Source of the DNA: Mycolicibacterium arenosum
GTDB lineage: Bacteria > Actinomycetota > Actinomycetes > Mycobacteriales > Mycobacteriaceae
Direction: 5' to 3'
DNA length: 64,000 nt
NCBI RefSeq assembly: GCF_024320865.1
Contig: NZ_JANDBD010000004.1
Location: 310,001-374,000, forward strand
The notes below the pieces were generated by a model that was not told the DNA's origin, did not search any database, and worked only from the letters and a program-made list of their open reading frames with translations. Position 1 is the stretch's first letter; every line of letters begins with the position of its first letter. The position numbers were made by a program, and so were the translations under genes. Shown in pieces: positions 44,200 to 52,591 of the stretch.

Positions 44200-45098
44200 A
44201 CGTTCTTCTCCACAGTGTCGATGCGAGCGATGTGCTCGGTGATGAGGTCCAGAATCCGAGTCCACGCACCGACGGGCAGGTCGTGCCCCATGCCGGTGAT
44301 GGTGTGCAGTCGCGCGCCGGGGATGGCGCGCGCCGTCGCGGCGCCGCCGGTCGGGTTCACCATGCGGTCGCGGTCGCCGTGGATGACGAGGGTGGGCACG
44401 TCGATGGCGGTGAGTTCGGACGTGCGGTCACCGGAGGCGAAGATCCCGGCCAACTGGCGGGCCAGTCCTGCGGCCGACGGGTCCCGGTCCCACGCGATCC
44501 CGGCCTTCTCGCGCACCGCGGCCTCGTCGAAGGGGTAGCCGTGTGAACCGATGTGGCGGAACATCCCCACGGCGTTCTCGACCGCCTCCGCCCTGCTGCG
44601 GGGAGGCCGCGCCGTCGCCATCTTCAGCCAGGTGGACGGTGCGGGCCTGCCGATGCGGCGCGCGCCGGTGGTCGACATGATCGACGTCAGTGTCCGCACC
44701 CGGCCCGGAAAGTGCGCCGCCACGGTCTGGGCGATCATGCCGCCCATCGAGATACCGACGAGGTCCGCGTCGGCGTAGCCGAGTGCGTCGAGAAGGCCGA
44801 CGGTGTCGCGCGCCATGTCACCGAGGTGGTACTGGCGAGGGTGGCTGCCGCCGCGCAGGATGGCGACGGGGTTGGGCGGCGGGTAGTCCATGTGCGTCGA
44901 GCGACCCACGTCCCGGTTGTCGAATCGGATGACGCGCCTGCCCCGCGTGGCGAGGGTGGCGGCGAGGTCGGCCGGCCATGTGTGCTTCTGCTGGCCGAGG
45001 CCGGCGATCAACACCAGTGCCGGGTCGGCCGGATCGCCGAAGGCGTCGTGGCACAGGTCGATTCCGCGGCCGACGGGACTTACCCGCTCGTCACTCAC
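44196..45098 (-). CDS. Alpha/beta hydrolase
   Basis: From GTG 45098 the product is 300 residues. ALVLIAGLGQQKHTW contains the oxyanion region, VIRFDNRDVGRSTHMDYPPP is the family loop, LVGISMGGMIAQTVAAHFPGRV holds the nucleophile serine (GISMG), VIHGDRDRMVNPTGG the aspartate, and HTITGMGHDLPVGAW the histidine. The group includes esterases and lactone hydrolases close to mycobacterial LipG-type proteins. Next to a monooxygenase it could open a lactone or ester made by Baeyer-Villiger oxidation; this is inference. The frame up to 45863 is spurious. It overlaps the P450 stop as GTGA. Confidence 0.88.
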   Translation of the reverse strand: MSDERVSPVGRGIDLCHDAFGDPADPALVLIAGLGQQKHTWPADLAATLATRGRRVIRFDNRDVGRSTHMDYPPPNPVAILRGGSHPRQYHLGDMARDTVGLLDALGYADADLVGISMGGMIAQTVAAHFPGRVRTLTSIMSTTGARRIGRPAPSTWLKMATARPPRSRAEAVENAVGMFRHIGSHGYPFDEAAVREKAGIAWDRDPSAAGLARQLAGIFASGDRTSELTAIDVPTLVIHGDRDRMVNPTGGAATARAIPGARLHTITGMGHDLPVGAWTRILDLITEHIARIDTVEKNV

Positions 45099-46453
45099 GC
45101 CGACACCTGCTCGATCTCGGTGGTAACCGACTGCTCGGCCCGCGGTGGGCGACGATGCACCACCGCGAGTGCACCACTGGCCGGCGCGGTGGCCACGCCT
45201 CGGGAGTGCAGACGTTCGCCGGGCGCGTAGGTGGTGCCGAACTCGAACTCGCGCAACAGAGTCCCTAGCGTCACCGTCATCTCCATGTTGGCGAACGCGG
45301 CACCGACGCACCGTCGCACGCCGCCGCCGTACGGTACCCAGGCGTGCGTGTCGGGCGGGTTGCCGACGAAGCGGTCCGGATTGAACGCCGCCGCGTCGGG
45401 AAAGCTGCGATCGGATGCGTGCGCCAGCGAGATGCTGACGATGACGACGTGGTTCTCTGGAATCACCCACTCCCCCAGCCTTATCCGCGACTTCGTGATG
45501 CGAGCGGTGGCGTTGATGACCGGGCGGCTGCGCTGCACCTCGAAGATCGTCGCCTGCAGTAGGTCGGTTTCGCCCGCGTCGACCTCGGCGGTGAGCCGGT
45601 TGAGAAGACGGGGGTGGCGGCGCAGGCGCTCGACGGTCCACGCGAGTGTGGTCGCGGTGGTCTCGTGGCCGGCCGCGAGCAGGGTCAGCAACTCGTCGGC
45701 GACGTGGTCGTCGGTGATCGCCGAACCGTCCTCGTACCGGGCCCGCAGCAGCAGCGCGAGCACGTCGTTGCGGTCCTCGAAGGCCGGATCCCGGCGCGCG
45801 TCGGCGATGAGTCCCGCGATGATCGCGTTGTAGCGCGTACGCAGTCGCTCGACGCGACCCCACGGGCTGAAGCGCCCGTAGTCACGTCGCGCCGCAGGCG
45901 GGAGAACTGCGAGGCGTGAGGCACGAAGAACCATGGGCGGCAACAACTCTCGCAGTTCCTCGAACGCCTCTCCCTGGGCACCGAAGACCGCGCGCAGGAT
46001 CGCGTTCAGCGTGATGCGCATCATCGAGTCCAGCGTCGCGAACTCCTCGCCCTCCGGCCAGGTCGCGGTCTCCCGCATCACCTCGTCGGTGATGATGTGC
46101 TCGTAGGACTGCATGCGCTTGCCGTGGAACGGCGGGACCAGCAGTTTGCGGCGCTGGCGATGTTCGGTGCCCTCGAGGCTGAACGTCGAACCCGGTCCGA
46201 GCACCTCGCCCAGCGTGCCCGCACGGGCGATCAGGTCGGTGCTCGTCGTGAAGAGGTCCTTGACGAGCGCGGGATCGCTGACGACTACGGCGGGACCGAA
46301 GATCGGCAGGTCCAGCGTGAACTCGGACCCGTGCCGCCGCGCCACCGCGGCAACCGCCTTCTCACGGTTGACGACGAAGCCGAGGCCCTGCACGAATTTG
46401 GGCACCCGCAGCGTGGGCGGTAGCCGGACGGGGTCTGTGGTTGCTTCACCCAT
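45095..46453 (-). CDS. Cytochrome P450 (CYP135/138-like)
   Basis: From ATG 46453 (MGEATTDPVRLPPTLRVPKF) the protein is 452 residues. It has LLAAGHETTATTLAW (I helix, oxygen activation), FEVQRSRPV (ExxR) and WVPYGGGVRRCVGAAFANMEM (heme loop with the cysteine ligand). PPFHGKRMQSYE and SPWGRVERLRTRYN resemble the mycobacterial CYP135/CYP138 group as I remember it. It would hydroxylate a hydrophobic substrate using ferredoxin electrons; no ferredoxin gene is adjacent. It is first in the leftward P450-hydrolase-SDR operon and divergent from a flavin monooxygenase, with three identical-geometry palindromes between them. Confidence 0.92.
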   Translation of the reverse strand: MGEATTDPVRLPPTLRVPKFVQGLGFVVNREKAVAAVARRHGSEFTLDLPIFGPAVVVSDPALVKDLFTTSTDLIARAGTLGEVLGPGSTFSLEGTEHRQRRKLLVPPFHGKRMQSYEHIITDEVMRETATWPEGEEFATLDSMMRITLNAILRAVFGAQGEAFEELRELLPPMVLRASRLAVLPPAARRDYGRFSPWGRVERLRTRYNAIIAGLIADARRDPAFEDRNDVLALLLRARYEDGSAITDDHVADELLTLLAAGHETTATTLAWTVERLRRHPRLLNRLTAEVDAGETDLLQATIFEVQRSRPVINATARITKSRIRLGEWVIPENHVVIVSISLAHASDRSFPDAAAFNPDRFVGNPPDTHAWVPYGGGVRRCVGAAFANMEMTVTLGTLLREFEFGTTYAPGERLHSRGVATAPASGALAVVHRRPPRAEQSVTTEIEQVSA

Positions 46454-46461
46454 GCGGCCAC

Positions 46462-46477
46462 GGTACGTCGCGGTACC
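46462..46477. promoter_or_regulatory. GGTAC-N6-GTACC palindrome, site 3
   Basis: GGTAC and GTACC are six bases apart, nine bases upstream of the P450 ATG. It has the same arms and spacing as the two sites at 46516 and 46539, and a bound repressor here would block P450 expression. Confidence 0.6.
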
Positions 46478-46515
46478 GGTGAGCGCAAGCACTCTTTCCA
46501 CACGCGTCCAATACT

Positions 46516-46554
46516 GGTACGGTGAGGTACCGGCGACTGGTACGACGGCGTACC
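46516..46554. promoter_or_regulatory. GGTAC-N6-GTACC palindromes, sites 1 and 2
   Basis: Two palindromes, at 46516-46531 and 46539-46554, have identical arms (GGTAC, GTACC) and six-base centres (GGTGAG, GACGGC). Each is preceded by ACT, and the repeat period is 23 bases. They lie 27-65 bases before the monooxygenase ATG. Probable paired operators; the regulator is unknown. Confidence 0.65.
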
Positions 46555-46580
46555 GACCGGATAGTGGAGAGGGCGCGAGC

Positions 46581-48083
46581 ATGCCGAGCAGCGATGTCAC
46601 CGAGGACGTGGACGTGTTGATCGTCGGCGCCGGGCTCTCCGGCATCGGCGCCGCCTGTCAGCTGAAGCAGGACCACCCCGGCCGGTCGGTCGTCATCCTG
46701 GAGGCCAGGGCCTCCATCGGCGGCACCTGGGATCTGTTCCGCTATCCCGGCATCCGGTCGGACTCCGACATGTTCACCCTCGGCTACCGCTTCCGGCCGT
46801 GGACCGACGCCAAGGCGATCGCCGACGGCCCCAGCATCCTGCGCTACATCCACGACACCGCCCGCGAGTTCGACGTGCACAACCTCGTCCGGGTCAACCA
46901 CCGCGTCGTCTCGGCTCGGTGGGACAGCGCCACGGCCCGTTGGACGGTCGACGTCGACCGCACCGACACCGGCGAGCGAACCACGCTGCGATGCGGGTTC
47001 CTCTACGTGTGCTCCGGTTACTACCGTTACGACGCCGGCTTCAGCCCCGATTTCCCCGGTGTGGACCGATTCGCCGGCCCGGTGATCCACCCGCAGCACT
47101 GGCCGGAGGGGCTCGACTACGCCGGCAAGCGCGTCGTCGTGATCGGCAGCGGCGCCACCGCCGTGACTCTGGTGCCGACCCTCGCCGAGACCGCGGCACA
47201 CGTCACGATGCTGCAGCGCTCCCCGACGTACGTCGCCTCCCGGCCGGCACGCGACCCGCTGGCGGACCGGCTGCGCGCGCGTCTTCCACAGAAGCTCGCC
47301 TACGCGATCGTGCGCTGGAAGAACACGCTGCAGGGCATGGCGATCTTCCAGCTCAGCAGGCGCAGGCCCGAGATGGTCAAGGCGATGCTGCGCAAGGCCG
47401 CCGTCGCCGCACTGCCCGAGGGCTACGCCGTCGACACCCACTTCGCCCCGAGCTACAACCCGTGGGACCAGCGCATGTGCCTGATCCCCGACGGCGACAT
47501 GTTCGACGCCATCCGCGACGGCCGCGCCTCGGTGGTCACCGACACCATCGACACGTTCACCGAAACCGGCATCGCGTGTGCGTCCGGAGAGCCCCTCGAC
47601 GCCGACATCGTCATCAGCGCAACGGGTCTCAACCTGCTGGCGATCGGCGGTATGGAACTCGTCGTCGACGGCACGCCCGTCGACCTCGCGCAGACGGTGT
47701 CCTACAAGGGGATGATGCTCTCCGGTGTGCCGAACTTCGCGTGGACCATCGGCTACACCAACGCCTCCTGGACGCTCAAGGCCGATCTGATCGCCCAGTA
47801 CGTGAGCCGGCTGCTTACCTATCTGGACCGCAACGGATTCGACGCGGTCACCCCCGACGCCACCGGTGTCTCCGCTGCCAAGCCGTTCCTCGATCTCGCG
47901 TCCGGCTACGTGCAGCGCAGCATGTCCGAGATGCCCAAGCAGGGCGACGCGCTGCCGTGGCGCCTGCACCAGAACTACGTGCGCGACGTCGCCCTGCTGC
48001 GGCGCGGACGGGTCGACGACTCGGTCACGTTCACCCGAGCCCACGCCGGTGCCGACCGGCGGGTGGCCGTCACCCGCTGCTAG
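46581..48083 (+). CDS. Flavin-containing monooxygenase, EthA/MymA-like
   Basis: From ATG 46581 the product is 500 residues. The FAD loop VLIVGAGLSGIGAACQL is followed by GGTWDLFRYPGIRSDSDMFTLGY, the full BVMO fingerprint FAGPVIHPQHWP (164-175, with His170), and the NADPH loop VVIGSGATAVTL. The sequence HPQHWPEGLDYAGKRVVVIGSG strongly resembles mycobacterial EthA and MymA proteins, which do Baeyer-Villiger and sulfur oxidation. It probably converts ketones to esters or lactones. The frame up to 46113 is spurious. It is divergent from the P450 operon with shared palindromic sites, so the two are likely controlled together. Confidence 0.9.
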   Translation: MPSSDVTEDVDVLIVGAGLSGIGAACQLKQDHPGRSVVILEARASIGGTWDLFRYPGIRSDSDMFTLGYRFRPWTDAKAIADGPSILRYIHDTAREFDVHNLVRVNHRVVSARWDSATARWTVDVDRTDTGERTTLRCGFLYVCSGYYRYDAGFSPDFPGVDRFAGPVIHPQHWPEGLDYAGKRVVVIGSGATAVTLVPTLAETAAHVTMLQRSPTYVASRPARDPLADRLRARLPQKLAYAIVRWKNTLQGMAIFQLSRRRPEMVKAMLRKAAVAALPEGYAVDTHFAPSYNPWDQRMCLIPDGDMFDAIRDGRASVVTDTIDTFTETGIACASGEPLDADIVISATGLNLLAIGGMELVVDGTPVDLAQTVSYKGMMLSGVPNFAWTIGYTNASWTLKADLIAQYVSRLLTYLDRNGFDAVTPDATGVSAAKPFLDLASGYVQRSMSEMPKQGDALPWRLHQNYVRDVALLRRGRVDDSVTFTRAHAGADRRVAVTRC

Positions 48084-48095
48084 CGCCGCCGGGCT

Positions 48096-49115
48096 TCAGA
48101 ACAACGTGGGTTGCAGCAGCGCTCCGGCGGGTCGGCCCGCCGGAGCGCTGCGCGTGGCGAAGGGACGACTGTCGGCGTTGAGGCCGTGTTTCACGATCAG
48201 CGGCGCCGCCCTGTCGCGCAGCTCGTCGCGATAGGACTGCGGCAGGTACGCGCCCCGGCCGTACAGCTCGCGGTAGGCGCCCACCAGGTCGGGCCGCGTG
48301 CGCGCCAGCCAGCCGGTGAACCAGCCCCGCGTGGTACCGCGCAGGTGCAGCCCGAACACCGTCACGCTCGTCGCACCCGCCTCGGCGATGCGCGCGAGCA
48401 GGGCGTCGAGTTGCGCGGTCGTGTCGGTGAGCAGCGGCAGCACCGGGGCCACCATCACGTGGCAGGACAGGCCCGCGTTTCGGATGGCGCGGATCAACGC
48501 CAGCCGCGCGTCCGGAGTGGGCGTTCCCGGTTCGACCAGCCGGTGCAGCTCCGGGTCCCCGATCGCCAGCGACACCGCGACGCTCACCTCGACGCGGTCG
48601 GCCGCGGCGGCGATCAGCGGCAGATCACGCTGCAGCAGCGTGCCCTTCGTGAGGATCGAGAACGGCGTACCCGAGTCGGCGAGCGCCGAGATCACCCCCG
48701 GCATGAGCGCGTACCGCCCCTCGGCGCGTTGATACGGATCGGTGTTGGTGCCCAGCGCGACGGTTTCGCGGGTCCACGACGTCTTCATCAGCTCGCGGCG
48801 CAGCACCTCGGCGACGTTGACCTTCACCACCAGCTGAGTGTCGAAGTCGGTACCGCAGTCGAAGTCCAGATACTCGTGCGTCGGCCGGGCGAAGCAGTAC
48901 CGACAGGCGTGGCTACAGCCCCGGAAGCCGTTGACCGTGTAGCGAAAGGGCAGGTTGGCCGCGTCCGGCACCTTGTTCAGCGCCGACTTGCAGAGGATCT
49001 CGTGGAACGTGATGCCCTCGAATTGCGGCGTGCGCACCGACCTCACCAGGCCCAACCGCTGCAGGCCGGGCAGCGCTCCGTCGTCCACGCCGACGCTCTG
49101 ATCGTCCCATCGCAC
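48096..49115 (-). CDS. Radical SAM protein of the Rv2578c family
   Basis: From GTG 49115 (VRWDDQSVGVDDGALPGLQRLG) the protein is 339 residues. GFRGCSHACRYCFARPTHEYLD carries the cysteines C67, C71 and C74 that hold a 4Fe-4S cluster, and AVALGTNTDPYQRAEG-like (here TVALGTNTDPYQRAEG) and FSILTKGTLLQRDLPL follow as in SplB-type proteins. The reaction is unknown; its relatives include spore photoproduct lyase-like enzymes. A LexA box covers the upstream ATG 49133, which argues for the GTG start. M. tuberculosis Rv2578c is a known LexA-regulated gene, and its protein starts MRW by recollection. It may act in DNA damage repair or signalling. Confidence 0.88.
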   Translation of the reverse strand: MRWDDQSVGVDDGALPGLQRLGLVRSVRTPQFEGITFHEILCKSALNKVPDAANLPFRYTVNGFRGCSHACRYCFARPTHEYLDFDCGTDFDTQLVVKVNVAEVLRRELMKTSWTRETVALGTNTDPYQRAEGRYALMPGVISALADSGTPFSILTKGTLLQRDLPLIAAAADRVEVSVAVSLAIGDPELHRLVEPGTPTPDARLALIRAIRNAGLSCHVMVAPVLPLLTDTTAQLDALLARIAEAGATSVTVFGLHLRGTTRGWFTGWLARTRPDLVGAYRELYGRGAYLPQSYRDELRDRAAPLIVKHGLNADSRPFATRSAPAGRPAGALLQPTLF

Positions 49116-49123
49116 ACCCCAAT

Positions 49124-49139
49124 TCGAACGCATGTTCGA
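49124..49139. promoter_or_regulatory. LexA (SOS) box
   Basis: TCGAACGCATGTTCGA is a perfect TCGAAC-N4-GTTCGA palindrome, the mycobacterial LexA box. It ends nine bases before the GTG of the radical SAM gene on the minus strand and covers the in-frame ATG at 49133, which cannot easily be the start. Confidence 0.9.
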
Positions 49140-49212
49140 CAATTCGTCAAGCGAAACCGTGGAGTCGTGCGAGATCCGTGGAAGTCCTGCGATAATCTGC
49201 TCGCGGGAACGT

Positions 49213-49240
49213 TTGACGCTTCCGTGATCGGGTGTAGTAC
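49213..49240 (+). promoter_or_regulatory. Possible SigA promoter of the cold-shock gene
   Basis: TTGACG at 49213-49218 and TAGTAC at 49235-49240 are 16 bases apart, leaving a leader of about 28 bases before the cold-shock ATG at 49275. The -35 is a good match; the -10 is moderate. Confidence 0.4.
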
Positions 49241-49274
49241 GCATCCGACGCCGTTCAACATGTGAAGAAGAGAT

Positions 49275-49478
49275 ATGCCACAGGGATCCGTGAAATGGTT
49301 CAACAGCGAGAAGGGCTTCGGCTTCATCGCTCCCGATGACGGTAGCCAGGACGTCTTCGTGCACTACTCCGAGATCCAGGGCTCCGGTTACCGGACCCTC
49401 GAGGAGAACCAGCGCGTGCAGTTCGAGGTTGGCCAGGGCGCCAAGGGACCGCAGGCCACTGGAGTGACTGCGATCTAG
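49275..49478 (+). CDS. cspA: Cold-shock protein (CspA family)
   Basis: This 67-residue protein, [18 protein letters not shown], has RNP1 (KGFGFI) and RNP2 (VFVHYSEI), the nucleic-acid-binding faces of the five-stranded OB fold. It keeps single-stranded RNA unfolded, mainly on cold shift or growth change. Length and sequence are standard for mycobacterial CspA. It is monocistronic and ends at a strong hairpin. The 159-base space before it holds the LexA box of the divergent radical SAM gene and a possible SigA promoter. Confidence 0.95.
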   Translation: MPQGSVKWFNSEKGFGFIAPDDGSQDVFVHYSEIQGSGYRTLEENQRVQFEVGQGAKGPQATGVTAI

Positions 49479-49491
49479 GTCGTCGTGACTT

Positions 49492-49522
49492 AGGGCTGGC
49501 AATGTACGACATTGCCAGCCCT
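49492..49522 (+). terminator. Terminator of the cold-shock gene
   Basis: AGGGCTGGCAATGT at 49492-49505 pairs perfectly with ACATTGCCAGCCCT at 49509-49522, with a three-base loop, followed by TAGTTCGTCT. It lies 13 bases after the cspA stop. Confidence 0.8.
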
Positions 49523-49754
49523 TAGTTCGTCTCGGGTCATCCCGACCACACCAGCGTTACGAGCAGCACGTCGACCGGCGTGCCCGCCGACGATGGAGAT
49601 CAGCGCACTGCGTCACCGCGCGTGCGGTGCGACGGTCACAGCGAGTGCCACCAGCATGGCTCCCGCGCGCCCGCCACCGCCGATCCGACGAGCAGAAGAT
49701 CGACCGCGGCGAGGTTCGGACGCGTCACGTCCGACGATGTCAGTTAAGTGAGCG
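49523..49754. other. Non-coding stretch, nothing recognised
   Basis: Between the cold-shock terminator and the small secreted protein gene no frame shows a family signature. A minus-strand reading ends with a short hydrophobic piece (AGAMLVALAVTVAPH), which might be a remnant of a membrane protein, but the frame lacks a credible start. Confidence 0.4.
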
Positions 49755-50189
49755 TCACCAGGGCTGCGACCACGAGCGCAGCTCACACTGCGCGGCGATC
49801 GGGCCGGTGTTCGTCGGTCCGGGAGCACCGTCGATGGTGATCGCGCACGTCGGGTTCGAATCGCCCCGCAGCCCGCTTCCGGCGCGGCTCACGCTGATGA
49901 ACGCGGCGTTGGGATCGGTCAGCTTCACCGGCAGCACCCACGGCTGAGCTGGGTCCAGTACGACGGTCTCACTGCGCGTGTAGGCGTTCGGATCGGCGTC
50001 GTACGCGGCCTTGCTCGGCGGCGCCGCATAGGCGTAGTACACCTGGAACGAGCCCGGTCCCGTCACCGAGAGGTTGTAGACCACGTCGTGTTCTACCGGC
50101 TCCGCGCTGGCCGTGGGCGCCACCATCGCGGTGGATCCCAGCATGAACGCAGCACCGACCAAACCCATCGTCATTCGCATGTCGGTCAC
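49755..50189 (-). CDS. Small secreted protein resembling the MmpS extracellular domain
   Basis: This 144-residue protein has a Sec signal (MGLVGAAFMLGSTAMVAPTASAEP, cleavage after ASA). The mature part is VVYNLSVTGPGSFQVYYAYAAPP, then PWVLPVKLTD, SVSRAGSG and CAITIDGAPG. The order of a beta strand with VTG, a PW motif and a CxITxDG ending resembles the outer domain of MmpS proteins, but there is no membrane anchor and no MmpL gene nearby. It would be a secreted or cell-wall protein. The function is unknown. ATG codons at residues 4 and 6 offer slightly shorter starts. Confidence 0.65.
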   Translation of the reverse strand: MTDMRMTMGLVGAAFMLGSTAMVAPTASAEPVEHDVVYNLSVTGPGSFQVYYAYAAPPSKAAYDADPNAYTRSETVVLDPAQPWVLPVKLTDPNAAFISVSRAGSGLRGDSNPTCAITIDGAPGPTNTGPIAAQCELRSWSQPW

Positions 50190-50299
50190 ATCGACGCACG
50201 CTACCGGATCGTTACACGAGCATCGTCCTGACTGTGAACCCCTTCAGGTACCCACGAACATCCGGGGAAACACCCGGCGACCGTTTGGTTAATTTGTTC

Positions 50300-50325
50300 G
50301 TGACGCACAGAAATTCCACAGAAAC
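50300..50325 (+). promoter_or_regulatory. Candidate GlnR box of the urt operon
   Basis: AC at 50307-50308 and AC at 50318-50319 are separated by nine bases, the AC-N9-AC core reported for mycobacterial GlnR, and GTGAC (50300) and GAAAC (50321) flank it. TAACGT at 50336-50341 is a suitable -10 box. The site is upstream of urtA, a nitrogen-controlled transporter operon, which supports the call. Confidence 0.5.
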
Positions 50326-50433
50326 AAAGTCTCTCTAACGTGCCGACTCGACGCTGCACCGGCGTCTGAATCTCCGTGCTCCGCACCGACGTCCGTCGGT
50401 AGCCGAGCCGTGCGGCACGACGAAAGGCTGTTC

Positions 50434-51699
50434 ATGCAACTACCCACCCGCTCGAGGATGAGCAGATCGGCACTGGCTGCGGGAAGCGTGCTCGTCACGA
50501 CGAGCCTCCTGCTGTCGGCGTGCGGCAGCCGGGCCAGCGACACCGAGGGTGCGGCGGCCGAATCATGCGTCGACACCTCGGGTTCCACCGTCAAGGTCGG
50601 CTCCCTGAACTCGCTGTCGGGCACGATGGCCATCTCCGAGGTCACCGTGCGCGACGCGATCAAGCTCGCCGTCGACGAGATCAACGCCGCGGGTGGCGTG
50701 ATGGACAAGCAGATTCAGATCGTCGGCGAGGACGGCGCGTCCGAGCCCACGGTCTTCGCCGAAAAGGCCGAGAAGCTGATCAGCAGCGACTGCGTCGCCG
50801 CCGTATTCGGCGGTTGGACGTCGTCGAGCCGCAAGGCGATGCTGCCGGTCTTCGAAAGCAACAACTCGCTGCTCTACTACCCCGTCCAGTACGAGGGCCT
50901 CGAGTCGAGCAAGAACATCTTCTACACCGGCGCGACCACGAACCAGCAGATCGTCCCCGCGCTGGACTACCTGAAGGAGAAGGGCGTCAAGTCGCTCTAC
51001 CTCGTCGGTAGCGACTACGTCTTCCCGCAGACCGCCAACCGGATCATCAAGGCGTACGCGGGCGCCAACGGCATCGAGATCAAGGGCGAGGACTACACCC
51101 CGCTGGGCTCCACCGACTTCTCGACGATCGTCAACAAGGTCCGCACCGCGGATGCCGACGCCGTGTTCAACACGCTCAACGGCGACTCGAACGTCGCGTT
51201 CTTCCGCGAGTACAAGAACGTCGGACTGACCCCGCAGGCGATGCCGGTGGTGTCGGTGTCGATCGCCGAGGAGGAGGTCGGCGGCATCGGTGTCCAGAAC
51301 ATCACCGGCCAGTTGACCGCGTGGAACTACTACCAGACCATCGACACCCCGGTGAACAAGAAGTTCGTCGAGGCGTACAAGAAGGCGTACGGCGAGAACA
51401 AGCCGACGTCGGATCCGATGGAAGCCGCCTACGTGTCGGTCTACCTCTGGAAGAACACCGTTGAGAAGGCCAAGTCCTTCGACGTGGCGGCCATTCAGGA
51501 GAACGCGGGCGGCGTGACGTTCGACGCCCCGGAGGGACTCGTCACGATCGACGGCGAGAACCACCACATCACCAAGACCGCCCGCATCGGCGAGATCCGT
51601 GCGGACGGACTGATCTACACCGTCTGGGAGTCCGACGGACCGATCCAGCCGGATCCGTACCTGAAGACCTACCCGTGGGCTGCCGGCCTCTCCGGCTGA
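50434..51699 (+). CDS. urtA: Urea ABC transporter substrate-binding lipoprotein
   Basis: From ATG 50434 the product is 421 residues. A lipoprotein signal ends [11 protein letters not shown] with lipidated Cys30, then the periplasmic-binding fold begins [60 protein letters not shown] and [14 protein letters not shown] are UrtA landmarks. It binds urea or short amides outside the membrane and passes them to UrtBC. GAAAGG eight bases before this ATG supports it over GTG 50410. It is first of five genes, behind a GlnR-like site, so expression under nitrogen limitation is expected. Confidence 0.93.
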   Translation: MQLPTRSRMSRSALAAGSVLVTTSLLLSACGSRASDTEGAAAESCVDTSGSTVKVGSLNSLSGTMAISEVTVRDAIKLAVDEINAAGGVMDKQIQIVGEDGASEPTVFAEKAEKLISSDCVAAVFGGWTSSSRKAMLPVFESNNSLLYYPVQYEGLESSKNIFYTGATTNQQIVPALDYLKEKGVKSLYLVGSDYVFPQTANRIIKAYAGANGIEIKGEDYTPLGSTDFSTIVNKVRTADADAVFNTLNGDSNVAFFREYKNVGLTPQAMPVVSVSIAEEEVGGIGVQNITGQLTAWNYYQTIDTPVNKKFVEAYKKAYGENKPTSDPMEAAYVSVYLWKNTVEKAKSFDVAAIQENAGGVTFDAPEGLVTIDGENHHITKTARIGEIRADGLIYTVWESDGPIQPDPYLKTYPWAAGLSG

Positions 51700-51706
51700 C
51701 GCACAC

Positions 51707-52591
51707 ATGGATGTCCTGATCGGACAGCTGGCAACAGGATTGAGCCTCGGCTCGATCCTGTTGCTCGCTGCACTGGGCCTGTCACTGACCTTCGGGCAGA
51801 TGGGCGTCATCAACATGGCACACGGCGAGTTCATCATGGCCGGCTGCTACACCGCCTACGTGGTGCAGCAGGTCATCTCGAGCGCCGGTGCGTCACTGCT
51901 CATCTCACTGGTCGTCGGCTTCCTCGTCGGCGGCGCCATGGGTGTGCTGCTCGAGGTCACGCTCATCCAGCGGATGTACGACCGGCCGTTGGACACCCTC
52001 CTGGTGACGTTCGGCGTCGGGCTGATCCTGCAGCAGGTGGCACGCGACATCTTCGGTGCGCCAGCGGTGAACGTGGTCGCCCCCGAATGGCTCTCGGGGG
52101 GAATGGAGATCTTCGGGGCCGTCGTTCCGAAGACCCGCATCTTCATCCTGGTGCTCGCGGTGGTCTGCGTGGCGGTCCTCGCGACCGTGCTGAAGACCAG
52201 CCCGATGGGCAGGCGCATCCGGGCGGTCGTTCAGAACCGCGACCTCGCGGAGACCAGCGGGATCTCCTCTCGCCGAACCGATATCACCACGTTCTTCATC
52301 GGGTCGGGGCTGGCGGGAGTCGCGGGTGTCGCCCTGACGCTGATCGGCTCGACCAGTCCGACGACGGGGCAGAGCTTCCTCATCGACGCGTTCCTCGTGG
52401 TCGTCGTCGGCGGTCTCGGCCAGATCAAGGGCACGGTCATCGCCGCGCTGTCACTCGGCTTCCTGAACTCGTTCATCGAGTACAACACCACCGCTTCGCT
52501 GGCCAAGGTGATCCTGTTCGTGATCATCGTCATCTTCCTGCAGGTCCGCCCGCAGGGGCTGTTCACCGTGCGGACGAGGAGTCTCGTATGA
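51707..52591 (+). CDS. urtB: Urea ABC transporter permease UrtB
   Basis: This 294-residue branched-chain-type permease has about eight membrane helices. GLSLGSILLLAALGLSLTFGQMGVINMAHGEF is the LivH/UrtB entry motif, RIRAVVQNRDLAETSGI is the coupling loop that contacts the ATPase, and GGLGQIKGTVIAA ends the last core helix. With UrtC it forms the membrane channel for urea. It lies seven bases after urtA and overlaps urtC as ATGA. It is shorter than proteobacterial UrtB, which carry an extra N-terminal domain; this compact form is usual in actinobacteria. Confidence 0.92.
   Translation: MDVLIGQLATGLSLGSILLLAALGLSLTFGQMGVINMAHGEFIMAGCYTAYVVQQVISSAGASLLISLVVGFLVGGAMGVLLEVTLIQRMYDRPLDTLLVTFGVGLILQQVARDIFGAPAVNVVAPEWLSGGMEIFGAVVPKTRIFILVLAVVCVAVLATVLKTSPMGRRIRAVVQNRDLAETSGISSRRTDITTFFIGSGLAGVAGVALTLIGSTSPTTGQSFLIDAFLVVVVGGLGQIKGTVIAALSLGFLNSFIEYNTTASLAKVILFVIIVIFLQVRPQGLFTVRTRSLV

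Noticed and set aside
49613..49828. Small minus-strand gene with a hydrophobic end
   Set aside because: No ribosome site, no conserved motif, and it overlaps the 3' end of the secreted protein gene.
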